A stretch of 43,693 nucleotides of DNA from Allocoprococcus comes (GTDB lineage: Bacteria; Bacillota; Clostridia; Lachnospirales; Lachnospiraceae): the NCBI RefSeq assembly GCF_013300725.1, contig NZ_JAAIMM010000028.1, positions 1-43,693 of the forward strand, in the 5' to 3' direction. Shown here piece by piece: positions 23,449 to 30,962 of this stretch. The first letter of the stretch is position 1. Each line of letters starts with the position of its first letter. Both the position numbers and the translations under genes were made by a program. The notes below the pieces were generated by a model. That model made no database searches and was not told the origin of the DNA. It saw only the letters and a program-made list of their open reading frames with translations.

Positions 23449-24093
23449 TTATTTTTCAGAGGATGGAAGACAATTTCCATCTTTAACAATGGTTGGTTCT
23501 TTTCCTGCGATCATGGTTACCATGTATCCATTTTTTCCAAAATTGAGTGCAACGACTTTCCCTTTTTTCGTATGGAAAATCTGAATAAGGATATCTTTTG
23601 AAGTCGGTTTGGTTTTAAAATAGTTGCTTGGTCTGCTGTTCCCGGTAGGAATCGCACCATTGCCGAATGTATAGCGCGGTTTTGCATTTTTATCTGCACT
23701 TTCCAGATAAATAAGTACTTGTCTTGCAACTCGCCGGCTGGATGTATTGACCTCGGTCTGATCTTTGGGATTTTTTTGAAGAGCATTTAATGCACCGTTT
23801 GATATTCTTCCGAGTTTTGTCATCTTTTCGCCGCCGATTGTGGAGGTAAACTTGCAAGATTCTTCAAAGCTTTCCGGGTACATAGCATAACATTCGGACA
23901 AAGCAGCCTGAGCAGCAGTCCAGACTTCTTTTGCTTCAGATAAAACAGCCTGCTTTTTTGCTTTTTCAATATATCCTGTCAAAGACGGAATAAGCAGTGT
24001 TGCCAGTATTGCAAGAATAGATAGTACAACAATGAGTTCTACAAGTGTAAAGCCGTGTTTTTTATGAATTGTTTTTATGAAAACCACTCCCAT
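23449..24093 (-). CDS. Type IV prepilin
   Basis: 214 aa. A short basic leader ends in Gly and is followed by the classical FTLVELIVVLSILAILATLL helix with Glu at +5, so it is a substrate for prepilin peptidase and N-methylation. The C-terminal domain is a mixed pilin fold with GNSRPSNYFKTK and a TMIAGKEPTIV end. The ATG at 24093 has no clear ribosome binding site, so the start could be a few codons downstream. This is the only protein in the window with a complete prepilin signature and is the natural subunit for the PilC/PilT machinery at 3-7 kb, though it lies 16 kb away. Confidence 0.88.
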   Translation of the reverse strand: MGVVFIKTIHKKHGFTLVELIVVLSILAILATLLIPSLTGYIEKAKKQAVLSEAKEVWTAAQAALSECYAMYPESFEESCKFTSTIGGEKMTKLGRISNGALNALQKNPKDQTEVNTSSRRVARQVLIYLESADKNAKPRYTFGNGAIPTGNSRPSNYFKTKPTSKDILIQIFHTKKGKVVALNFGKNGYMVTMIAGKEPTIVKDGNCLPSSEK

Positions 24094-24139
24094 TAAAAGT
24101 ATATTAAAAATGTGTACAGATGCAAATTTCTATAATGAT

Positions 24140-24168
24140 ATAATACATTCTGATTGAAGAATAATCAA
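24140..24168 (-). promoter_or_regulatory. Promoter of the prepilin gene
   Basis: Minus-strand TTGATT (complement of 24163-24168), 17-nt spacer and TATTAT (complement of 24140-24145), about 46 bp upstream of the ATG. Confidence 0.6.
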
Positions 24169-24176
24169 GAAGAATA

Positions 24177-24229
24177 TGGTAGGAAGAATACAAGAAATAA
24201 GGTAATATATAGATATGAATCAAGTCATA
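24177..24229 (+). repeat. 53-bp copy of the dsdA leader
   Basis: Matches 30897-30949, the region immediately upstream of dsdA, with about five mismatches. Both copies contain AATACAAGAAATAAGG and an ATGAAT start. No dsdA coding sequence follows here, so it is the edge of a lost copy. Confidence 0.8.
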
Positions 24230-24346
24230 TGATCCAATTCGCCGTTCGCCAATCATGCAAGCATGTTGGCTCTCTTGCACTCGTTATATCACGATTTCGT
24301 TAGGTTGAATACCTGTAATTTTTGATTTCTTCTGTAAAATGGAAAA
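24230..24346. other. Intergenic stretch without a gene
   Basis: Between the dsdA-leader remnant and the ABC operon terminator. It holds a CATGC-AA-GCATG palindrome (around 24257) and no frame that looks coding. It may be the edge of a small dispersed repeat. Confidence 0.4.
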
Positions 24347-24373
24347 GAGGATGCCCCGGCAAAGGGCAGCCTC
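24347..24373 (-). terminator. Terminator of the ABC exporter operon
   Basis: GAGGATGCCC pairs with GGGCAGCCTC (one mismatch), followed on the minus strand by TTTTCCATTTT. It lies just beyond the in-frame extension of the second ABC gene, not beyond its first stop. Confidence 0.7.
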
Positions 24374-24392
24374 TCCAACCATTTATTCTGAA

Positions 24393-24488
24393 TTAATCAA
24401 ATGGAATCTCACCATCTGGTGCTTCCATGAATCCATCCTTAACTGTTTTGGATGTTTCCGACGAATCCGCTCCAGCACCGTTATCCTT
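24393..24488 (-). other. In-frame 31-codon extension after the ABC gene stop
   Basis: Directly after the TAA at 24489-24491 the same frame stays open, reading KDNGAGADSSETSKTVKDGF and ending MEAPDGEIPFD before a second TAA (24393-24395). An acidic, Gly/Ala-rich tail ending in this way is common at the C-terminus of such exporters, so the first stop is probably a point mutation. Confidence 0.6.
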
Positions 24489-26219
24489 TTATGACACTGC
24501 CTGGAACTGGCTGTTATACAGATGACTGTAGAAGCCACCTTCTTTCAGCAGTTCTTCATGGGTTCCCTGCTCAATGATCTTACCGTCTTTCATGACGAGG
24601 ATCAGGGAAGCGTTGCGGATCGTAGACAGGCGGTGTGCAACGACAAAGCTTGTACGACCTTTCATCAGGTTATCAAATGCTTCCTGTACCTGCAGTTCGG
24701 TACGGGTATCGATACTTGAAGTCGCTTCGTCCAGGATCAGCATTGGTGGCAGACAGAGCATAACTCTTGTGATACACAGGAGCTGTTTCTGTCCCTGGCT
24801 GATGCTGTCCTCATGCAGGACGGTATCAAGTCCCTGCGGAAGTCTGCGGATGAAATCCCAGCTTTTTGCCTCTTTTGCCGCCCGGATGATTTCTTCATCC
24901 GTGGAATCCGGTTTTCCGAAGCTGATATTTTCACGGACAGTACCGGATTTGATCCAGGTATCCTGAAGCACCATACCGAAGCTCTTTCTGAGCGAATGTC
25001 GGGAAATCTCGTCGATCGGTTTACCATCGATACAGATCTTTCCGGAATCCACGTCATAGAAGCGCATCAGGAGATTGATAAATGTTGTTTTTCCGCATCC
25101 GGTAGGACCTACGATCGCAATACGCATACCAGGTTCAACCTGAAGGTTAAAGTCTTCAATCAGAGATTTACTCTTGTCATAGCTGAAATCTACGTGGTCG
25201 ATATCCACATTTCCATCCACCTTCTCAAGTACTTCAGAAGAATCTTTTACTTCTTCCGGTTCTTCTAAGAGGTCAAAGATACGTGTCGCACATGCAAGGG
25301 CGTTCTGCATTTCCGTGATTACGGATGTAATGTCGTTGAATGGCTTCATGTACTGGTTCGCGTAAGAAAGCAGTACGGAAAGACCGCCGACCGTCAGGGT
25401 TCCAAGCGGGATCAGGAATGCGCCCACAAGTGCTACCGCAGCGTAAATGATGTTATTTACGAAACGGGTGGACGGATTGGTAAGGCTGCTGTAAAATACG
25501 GCTTTCTGACTGTATTCTTTGAGTTCTTTATTGATCTCATCAAAACGCTTTGAAGCTTTGTCCTCATATCCGAATGCCTTGACAACCTTCTGATTTCCGA
25601 TCATTTCTTCGATCAGAGCAGTCTGTTTTCCACGGGTTTCACTCTGCTTTTTAAACATGGTAAAAGAGCGTGAGGAAATAAATTTTGCCACCAGGAAGCT
25701 GAGTGGTGTCAGAAGGATGACCATCAAAGTGATCCACACGTTCTTGGAAAACATGAAGATCAAGGTTACAACAACGGTCACAACGCCGGAAAATAACTGG
25801 GTAAATCCGAGCAGTAATCCGTCAGAAAGGATATCGGTATCGGCAATGATACGGCTCACAATATCGCCGGTGCTGTGCTGATCCAGATAAGAAAGCGGAA
25901 GCTTCTGGATGTGGCTGATTGCCTGGGATCTGATATCCTGTACAATATGATAGGTCATGCGGTTATTGACAAGGTTCATGATCCAGATTGCGGCTGCAGC
26001 GATCACTACGAACAGAAGAATCTGCTTCAGATAGATCCACATCTGGGTAAAGTCTACATTGTGCGCTGCTACGATCTCATCGATCGCATTACCGAAGAGA
26101 ACCGGCACATAAAGCTGAAGAACCACTGATATTCCGGCAAGGATGATGCTGAGGATCAGGAGGATCCAGTATTTTCCGATATATTTAAAAAGCTTTTTCA
26201 TTACACTGTCTTTTTTCAT
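24489..26219 (-). CDS. ABC exporter half-transporter, catalytically consensus subunit
   Basis: 576 aa. Six membrane helices (residues about 15-310) precede an NBD with Walker A GPTGCGKTT, Walker B MLILDEATS with the catalytic Glu, and the H-loop VVAHRLSTI. Its signature is SQGQKQ instead of SGGQ, matching the partner's degenerate site. It pairs with the gene upstream (2-bp gap) as a heterodimeric type IV ABC exporter of the BmrCD/TM287-288 type, exporting drugs or lipids. The TAA stop is followed by 31 further in-frame codons that read like protein and end before the terminator, suggesting a recent nonsense mutation or readthrough. Confidence 0.9.
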   Translation of the reverse strand: MKKDSVMKKLFKYIGKYWILLILSIILAGISVVLQLYVPVLFGNAIDEIVAAHNVDFTQMWIYLKQILLFVVIAAAAIWIMNLVNNRMTYHIVQDIRSQAISHIQKLPLSYLDQHSTGDIVSRIIADTDILSDGLLLGFTQLFSGVVTVVVTLIFMFSKNVWITLMVILLTPLSFLVAKFISSRSFTMFKKQSETRGKQTALIEEMIGNQKVVKAFGYEDKASKRFDEINKELKEYSQKAVFYSSLTNPSTRFVNNIIYAAVALVGAFLIPLGTLTVGGLSVLLSYANQYMKPFNDITSVITEMQNALACATRIFDLLEEPEEVKDSSEVLEKVDGNVDIDHVDFSYDKSKSLIEDFNLQVEPGMRIAIVGPTGCGKTTFINLLMRFYDVDSGKICIDGKPIDEISRHSLRKSFGMVLQDTWIKSGTVRENISFGKPDSTDEEIIRAAKEAKSWDFIRRLPQGLDTVLHEDSISQGQKQLLCITRVMLCLPPMLILDEATSSIDTRTELQVQEAFDNLMKGRTSFVVAHRLSTIRNASLILVMKDGKIIEQGTHEELLKEGGFYSHLYNSQFQAVS

Positions 26220-26221
26220 AC

Positions 26222-27970
26222 CTACATCTCCCCTCTTTCATATTTTGCACGGTCTTCCGGGAACTGTGAGAAATAGATCTCACGGTAAACTTCGCAGGAT
26301 TTCATGAGTTCTTCATGTGTGCCCTGTCCGGCGAGTTCCCCGTTATCTAATACTAAAATCTTATCTGCCTGACGGATGCCGGCAACTCTCTGGGATACCA
26401 GGAAGGTTGTTGTCTCTCCTTCCAGTCCTGCGAGGGCTTTCCGAAGTGCTGCGTCAGTTGCAAAATCAAGTGCGCTTAAGCTGTCGTCGAGGATCAGGAT
26501 CTCCGGTTTTTTCACAAGCGCGCGGGCAATGGTAAGACGCTGCCGCTGTCCACCGGAAAGGTTCTTTCCGTTTTGCTCCAGCATGAAGTCAAGCTGTCCG
26601 TCTTTGCCCTCTACAACTTCTTTTGCCTGTGCAACTTTCAGTGCATCCCAGATCTCGGAGTCAGATGCATTTTCATTGCCCCACTTCATATTGTCGCGGA
26701 TGCTGCCTTTGAAAAGGACAGAACGCTGCTGGACGATTCCCACCTTGTCGTGGATTTCCTGATTGGTAAGCTCTTTTACATTTCTTCCGTTCAGCTTAAC
26801 AGTTCCGCTGGTTGCATCGTAGAAACGGGAAATCAGGCTGACCAGAGTGGATTTTCCGCATCCGGTACCGCCGATAATGCCGACTGTCTGCCCTTTTTTT
26901 ACAGAGAAACTGATATCGGAAAGGCTCGATGCACCGGCACCTGCATAAGTGAAAGATACGTTGTCGAAATCAACTTCATTTGCAGAAGGATCTGCTTTTG
27001 CAGAAGCAGTTTCCGGGTAATGCATGGTGGTCCGGATATCCAGGACACCGGCTACACGGTCAGCACATGCCATCGCCTTGTTCAGTGTAATGATCAGGGA
27101 AGCCAGCTTGATCAGCTCGACGATCATCTGTGCCATGTAGTTGTAAAGCGCGACAACCTGCCCCTGATGCATGGTTCCGAGATTGACCTGGAGTCCTGCT
27201 TTTGCGATCAGGATGACAGTTGCAATGTTGATCAGCACGTAGGTAAATGGATTTAACAGGGCGGAAATTCTTCCGACAAATTCATTTAACCTGGTCAGTT
27301 CGGTGTTGCTCTTTTCAAATTCATTTACCGACTCTTCTTCACGGCAAAATGCGCGGATCACGCGGACACCTGTCAGATTCTCACGGGTAAGTCCTGTGAC
27401 GCGGTCCAGGGCAGCCTGCACTTTTTTGAAAAGCGGGATGCTGACCAGCATAATGAAAATGACGCCGACAAATAAAAGAGGGATCGCCACAACGAATACC
27501 AGCGCACATTTAAAGTTGATCGTAAATGCCATGATCATCGAACCGATTACGATAAACGGACTTCTCAGAAGAAGACGAAGTCCCATGTTGATGCCGTTCT
27601 GGACCTGGTTGATATCATCGGTCATTCGTGTGATCAGGGTGTCCGTACCGATCGTATCAAGTTCGGTAAATGAAAAGCCCTGAATGTGGTCAAATACGGC
27701 CTGTCTTAAATTGGTTGCACAGCCGACACTCGCTCTTGCAGCAAAATACTGTGCGGTAAAACTGCAGCTAAGACCGACTGCAGCCATGAGGATCAGCACC
27801 AGGAACATCTTTACGATGTAGCCGTGGTCATTGTTTGCAATACCAATATCAATGATCTTGGCGACAACCACCGGAACCAAAAGGTCAAATACGACTTCCA
27901 GCAGTTTGAATAATGGTGCAAGAATACTTTCCATCTTGTATTCTTTCAGATAAACCCAAAGTTTCTTCAA
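26222..27970 (-). CDS. ABC exporter half-transporter, degenerate-site subunit
   Basis: 582 aa. Six membrane helices precede an NBD with Walker A GGTGCGKST, a canonical signature LSGGQRQR, Walker B EILILDDSLSALD in which the catalytic Glu is Asp, and an H-loop with Gln in place of His (FLVSQRV). This is the pattern of the non-hydrolysing site of heterodimeric exporters. I prefer the TTG at 27970 because GGAG lies 8 nt upstream; the in-frame GTG at 27976 is only 3 nt from it. The gene is followed by its partner after 2 bp. Confidence 0.9.
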   Translation of the reverse strand: MKKLWVYLKEYKMESILAPLFKLLEVVFDLLVPVVVAKIIDIGIANNDHGYIVKMFLVLILMAAVGLSCSFTAQYFAARASVGCATNLRQAVFDHIQGFSFTELDTIGTDTLITRMTDDINQVQNGINMGLRLLLRSPFIVIGSMIMAFTINFKCALVFVVAIPLLFVGVIFIMLVSIPLFKKVQAALDRVTGLTRENLTGVRVIRAFCREEESVNEFEKSNTELTRLNEFVGRISALLNPFTYVLINIATVILIAKAGLQVNLGTMHQGQVVALYNYMAQMIVELIKLASLIITLNKAMACADRVAGVLDIRTTMHYPETASAKADPSANEVDFDNVSFTYAGAGASSLSDISFSVKKGQTVGIIGGTGCGKSTLVSLISRFYDATSGTVKLNGRNVKELTNQEIHDKVGIVQQRSVLFKGSIRDNMKWGNENASDSEIWDALKVAQAKEVVEGKDGQLDFMLEQNGKNLSGGQRQRLTIARALVKKPEILILDDSLSALDFATDAALRKALAGLEGETTTFLVSQRVAGIRQADKILVLDNGELAGQGTHEELMKSCEVYREIYFSQFPEDRAKYERGEM

Positions 27971-28131
27971 ACACACTCACTCCTGTTCTTTACTTCTTAG
28001 TTTTTTCTTGACCTACTTATTATAATGCGCTACCATCAATATGAATAATATTGTTTTTATGACAGTTTAATATAAAAAAAGTATAACAATGTGAGTGGCA
28101 AAAATATAAATTGCTTATTCATGTTTTTGGC

Positions 28132-28194
28132 GGGTCAAGAGGTCAAAAATCCTCTCGCAAGCAAGCTTGCATCGGCTTTCTGACCTTTTGACCC
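28132..28194. repeat. Palindromic intergenic element upstream of LysR
   Basis: GGGTCAAGAGGTCA (28132-28145) and TGACCTTTTGACCC (28181-28194) are inverted copies with one mismatch; inside lies GCAAGC-AA-GCTTGC. The ACCTTTTGACCC end recurs at 33326-33337. It looks like a small REP/MITE-like dispersed element. Confidence 0.6.
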
Positions 28195-28235
28195 TGGTAT
28201 CATCATCATATAACTAAACGGAGGAAAAAAAGAAA

Positions 28236-29084
28236 ATGGAACTCAGACAGCTGGAATATTTCCGGGAAATCGCGAATACGGGAAGCATCAATGAAGCGGC
28301 GAGAAAGCTCAATATGTCACAGCCGCCCCTCAGCTATCAGATCAGGCAGCTGGAAAATGAACTGAACGTGCAGCTGTTTGAGCGTACTCATAAAGGGGTG
28401 ATCCTGACGGCGGCAGGTAAGCTCTTGTATGACCGTGCGGCGAGCCTTCTGGATTATGCCAGATCGACAGAGCTTGAGGTGTCCCAAACGGGTAAAAAGA
28501 GGGTTCTGAGAATCGGGATCACGCCGACGACGGTCGGCACAGTCATGCCGTTTATCGCAGAATTTTCAAAGAAAAATCCCGACGTGAATTTTGAGGTTCA
28601 CGACGGGATCACATATACATTATACGATTATCTTCAGGAAGGGATTATTGACATTTCCGTTGTCCGTACTCCCCTTCGGCTGGATGAGGTCGAATTTGCG
28701 ATTTTGCATGAGGAGCCGATGATTGCTGTATCAAATTCTGCAATGTCAGAAAATACAACAGCCTCGCTTACACTTACCGATTTGTTACACAAACCACTGA
28801 TTCTTTACAGACGTTATGAAAAGCTGATCATGGATGCGTTTCATACACAAAATCTGGTGCCGGAGGTATTTTGTCTTTGCGATGATGCCAGAGGCGCTAC
28901 TCTTTGGGTAAAAGAAGGGCTTGCCACAGCAATTTTCCCGCAGTCTATGCAGCCTCTCTGCGAAGGACTTACCTGTCAGGTACTGGATGAGGTCGATCTG
29001 ATGACAAAGATCCTTCTTATTTGGAAAAAAGAACGTAAACCGTCTGCACTTGTGCAGGAATTTATGAAGGTCTGTCTGAAATAG
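28236..29084 (+). CDS. LysR-family regulator
   Basis: 282 aa. The HTH is clear (LEYFREIANTGSINEAARKL followed by NMSQPPLSYQIRQLENEL); the effector domain continues to the C-terminus with ILRIGITPTTVGTVMPFI-like strands. CGGAGG lies upstream of the ATG. It is not a close copy of the LysR at 21 kb. It faces a truncated MFS tail and then glsA, and is divergent from the ABC exporter. Targets could be the exporter or glsA; neither is shown by sequence. Confidence 0.88.
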   Translation: MELRQLEYFREIANTGSINEAARKLNMSQPPLSYQIRQLENELNVQLFERTHKGVILTAAGKLLYDRAASLLDYARSTELEVSQTGKKRVLRIGITPTTVGTVMPFIAEFSKKNPDVNFEVHDGITYTLYDYLQEGIIDISVVRTPLRLDEVEFAILHEEPMIAVSNSAMSENTTASLTLTDLLHKPLILYRRYEKLIMDAFHTQNLVPEVFCLCDDARGATLWVKEGLATAIFPQSMQPLCEGLTCQVLDEVDLMTKILLIWKKERKPSALVQEFMKVCLK

Positions 29085-29094
29085 GCAGCTTTGT

Positions 29095-29218
29095 CTATCT
29101 TCGATACAGATTTTTATAGCGTTTTTTGTCCTCTTTCGTTAAGATAACAGCCAGAAGCATGAACGCGACTCCTGTCAGAAGAACGACGTTCCAGGTAAAT
29201 GTCGGCGTATGATTCTTG
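29095..29218 (-). pseudogene. Truncated MFS gene, last 39-40 codons only
   Basis: The sequence is about 97% identical to the 3' end of the MFS gene at 22027-22143, encoding HTPTFTW...VAFMLLAVILTK and ending at a TAG. Upstream of the breakpoint (about 29219) the frame runs into unrelated sequence. It is the leftover of a second MFS copy next to glsA. Confidence 0.88.
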
Positions 29219-29275
29219 CGAAAATGATGGTTGATTGAAGCAGGAAAATGATGTATGTTAGTACTTAGAAACCAG

Positions 29276-29298
29276 CAATTGTAAGGGGAATACAATTG
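29276..29298. promoter_or_regulatory. Inverted repeat upstream of glsA
   Basis: CAATTGTA and TACAATTG are exact inverted copies with spacer AGGGGAA, 21 bp before the glsA ATG. It could be an operator or a leader hairpin. No regulator is assigned. Confidence 0.4.
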
Positions 29299-29318
29299 AG
29301 CGAAAAAAGGAGAATACA

Positions 29319-30266
29319 ATGAAGTCAGAAGAGGTTATGACAATACTGGAAAATGCCATCCGTATCGGAAAAGGTGTGACCCGGTATGGAAATGTCGCAT
29401 CGTATATTCCGGAGCTTGCCAAGGCAGATAAGAACAAACTGGGGATCTGTCTTTACACAATAGACGGCAATCAATTTGAGACCGGAAATACAGAGGACAG
29501 ATTTACGATACAGTCCATTTCTAAAGTAATGGCACTGTGTCTGGCACTGGAAACATTTGGAGCAGAGTTTGTGTTTGATCATGTGGGCGTGGAGCCGTCA
29601 GGGGAAGCTTTTAACTCACTGGTAGAGTTGGATAACCGGAGCAACCGGCCCTTTAATCCGATGATCAATTCCGGAGCAATCACGGTTGCAAGCCTGCTTG
29701 TAAACCACTATTCCATCGAAGATATGCAGAAGTATATGCAGGACGTATGCGAAGATCCGGAGATTGCGGTAGACGAAGCCGTATTTCAGTCCGAGATGGC
29801 AACTTGCTCAAGAAATAAGGCGATCGCCTATCTTTTAAAAAGTAAGGATATCATTGATACCGATGTAGAAGAAAGTGTTACCTTTTATACAAAGATGTGT
29901 TCCATGTCGGTAAATGCAAGAGATCTGGCAATGTTCGGCCTTCTGCTTGCAAATGACGGAGTGCAGCTTTCCACCGGAAAACGTCTGATCTCATCCCAGA
30001 CTGTGCGGATGGTACAGACCATTATGCTCACCTGTGGAATGTATGACGGATCGGGCGAATTTGCATTAAGAACGGGAATTCCGACCAAGAGCGGAGTTGG
30101 CGGCGGCCTGCTTAGCGTATCGAAAAAGAAAATGGGAATCGGGATTTATGGACCGTCTCTTGATAAAAAAGGAAACTGTATCGCAGGCTGCGAATTGCTG
30201 GGATATATCTCAGAAGCACTGCATCTTCACATTTTTGATACCAGAGAGTGGAAGGTAGAAGAATAA
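29319..30266 (+). CDS. glsA: Glutaminase A
   Basis: 315 aa, serine-dependent glutaminase fold related to beta-lactamases. The active-site S-x-x-K is at Ser66-Ile-Ser-Lys69 (FTIQSISKV); NSGAITVASL and TKSGVGGGLL are also typical. It hydrolyses glutamine to glutamate and ammonia in the cytoplasm, and in gut bacteria often serves acid resistance or amino-acid use. GGAG lies upstream of the ATG at 29319. It is preceded by an MFS remnant and followed by a terminator whose copy, with the last four codons of glsA, is found at 23371-23446. Confidence 0.93.
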   Translation: MKSEEVMTILENAIRIGKGVTRYGNVASYIPELAKADKNKLGICLYTIDGNQFETGNTEDRFTIQSISKVMALCLALETFGAEFVFDHVGVEPSGEAFNSLVELDNRSNRPFNPMINSGAITVASLLVNHYSIEDMQKYMQDVCEDPEIAVDEAVFQSEMATCSRNKAIAYLLKSKDIIDTDVEESVTFYTKMCSMSVNARDLAMFGLLLANDGVQLSTGKRLISSQTVRMVQTIMLTCGMYDGSGEFALRTGIPTKSGVGGGLLSVSKKKMGIGIYGPSLDKKGNCIAGCELLGYISEALHLHIFDTREWKVEE

Positions 30267-30272
30267 AAAAGA

Positions 30273-30314
30273 CGATACTACAGAAATTCTTTCATAAGAG
30301 TTTCTGCGGTATCG
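30273..30314. terminator. Bidirectional terminator between glsA and the flavodoxin-like gene
   Basis: CGATAC..CAGAAA pairs with TTTCTG..GTATCG, flanked by an A6 run on the left and TTTTTCTTTTAT on the right. It serves glsA (rightward) and the convergent gene (leftward). Confidence 0.85.
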
Positions 30315-30322
30315 TTTTTCTT

Positions 30323-30826
30323 TTATCTTAAAACAGATTTTTGAAGTTTCTCTAAATCAGCTTTATCCGGATGAGATAAAGCTCTGTCAAAGTTTTCAAT
30401 CAACATATCAAGATTTGGTTTGTGGTTTGGATCTTCTTTCATTTTCACATACCGTTCTCTCATAGCCATCGGCATCTTGCCCTGGCACATATACTCTCCT
30501 ACTATCTGATTGCTCGGATCAATATTTTCACGTACATTGTGAAGTACTTTCTGATAATACTCTTCGCTTCCACCAAAGCCGGCTGTTCCGAATAAGAAGA
30601 TTTTTTTATTTCTAAGTGATTTTAACAGTGTGGTTGTCGCTTCGTCAGCAGTTCCTTTGTCTGTCCAGAAGCCGATATAGAGTATTTCTGACTGCGGATC
30701 TGCATCTTTACATAGACCAAAATAATCGAGAGTTTCTTCCGGAAGTATTTCGCGGATCGCGTCGGCAAGTTCCTTTGTATTGCCTGTCATGCTGCTGAAT
30801 AAAATAGAATATCTTTCTTTTCCCAT
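30323..30826 (-). CDS. Flavodoxin-like protein
   Basis: 167 aa from the ATG at 30826 (GGGG about 8 nt upstream; a start at 30853 adds nine residues). The FMN phosphate loop is visible as SSMTGNTKELADAI, the second loop as IGFWTDKGTAD and the third as FGTAGFGGSEEYY, all usual in short-chain flavodoxins. It probably carries electrons in the cytoplasm, with an unknown partner. It sits between glsA and dsdA, the place occupied by the prepilin gene in the other half of the mosaic. Confidence 0.85.
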   Translation of the reverse strand: MGKERYSILFSSMTGNTKELADAIREILPEETLDYFGLCKDADPQSEILYIGFWTDKGTADEATTTLLKSLRNKKIFLFGTAGFGGSEEYYQKVLHNVRENIDPSNQIVGEYMCQGKMPMAMRERYVKMKEDPNHKPNLDMLIENFDRALSHPDKADLEKLQKSVLR

Positions 30827-30881
30827 GTTTATTACCCCGTTTCTTTTAAACATATTTTAATTATAACACTATTTTTTAGGA

Positions 30882-30911
30882 TTGACAGTTTTTTTGTGGT
30901 AGGCATAATAC
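30882..30911 (+). promoter_or_regulatory. dsdA promoter
   Basis: TTGACA (30882-30887), 18-nt spacer and TAATAC (30906-30911), about 50 bp before the dsdA ATG. The -10 lies at the left edge of the duplicated 53-bp leader. Confidence 0.7.
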
Positions 30912-30949
30912 AAGAAATAAGGTAATATATAGGTATGAATAAAGTCATT
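30897..30949 (+). repeat. dsdA leader, copy of 24177-24229
   Basis: 53 bp with about five differences from the copy at 24177-24229. It contains an ATG at 30935 that opens a 14-codon frame overlapping the dsdA start out of frame; in the other copy that frame stops after five codons. Confidence 0.8.
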
Positions 30950-30962
30950 TGGAAAGAAATGT

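Noticed and set aside
30323-30826. Flavodoxin-like gene as BilS (bilirubin reductase partner)
   Set aside because: A short flavodoxin fold alone is not specific and no BilR-like reductase is adjacent.
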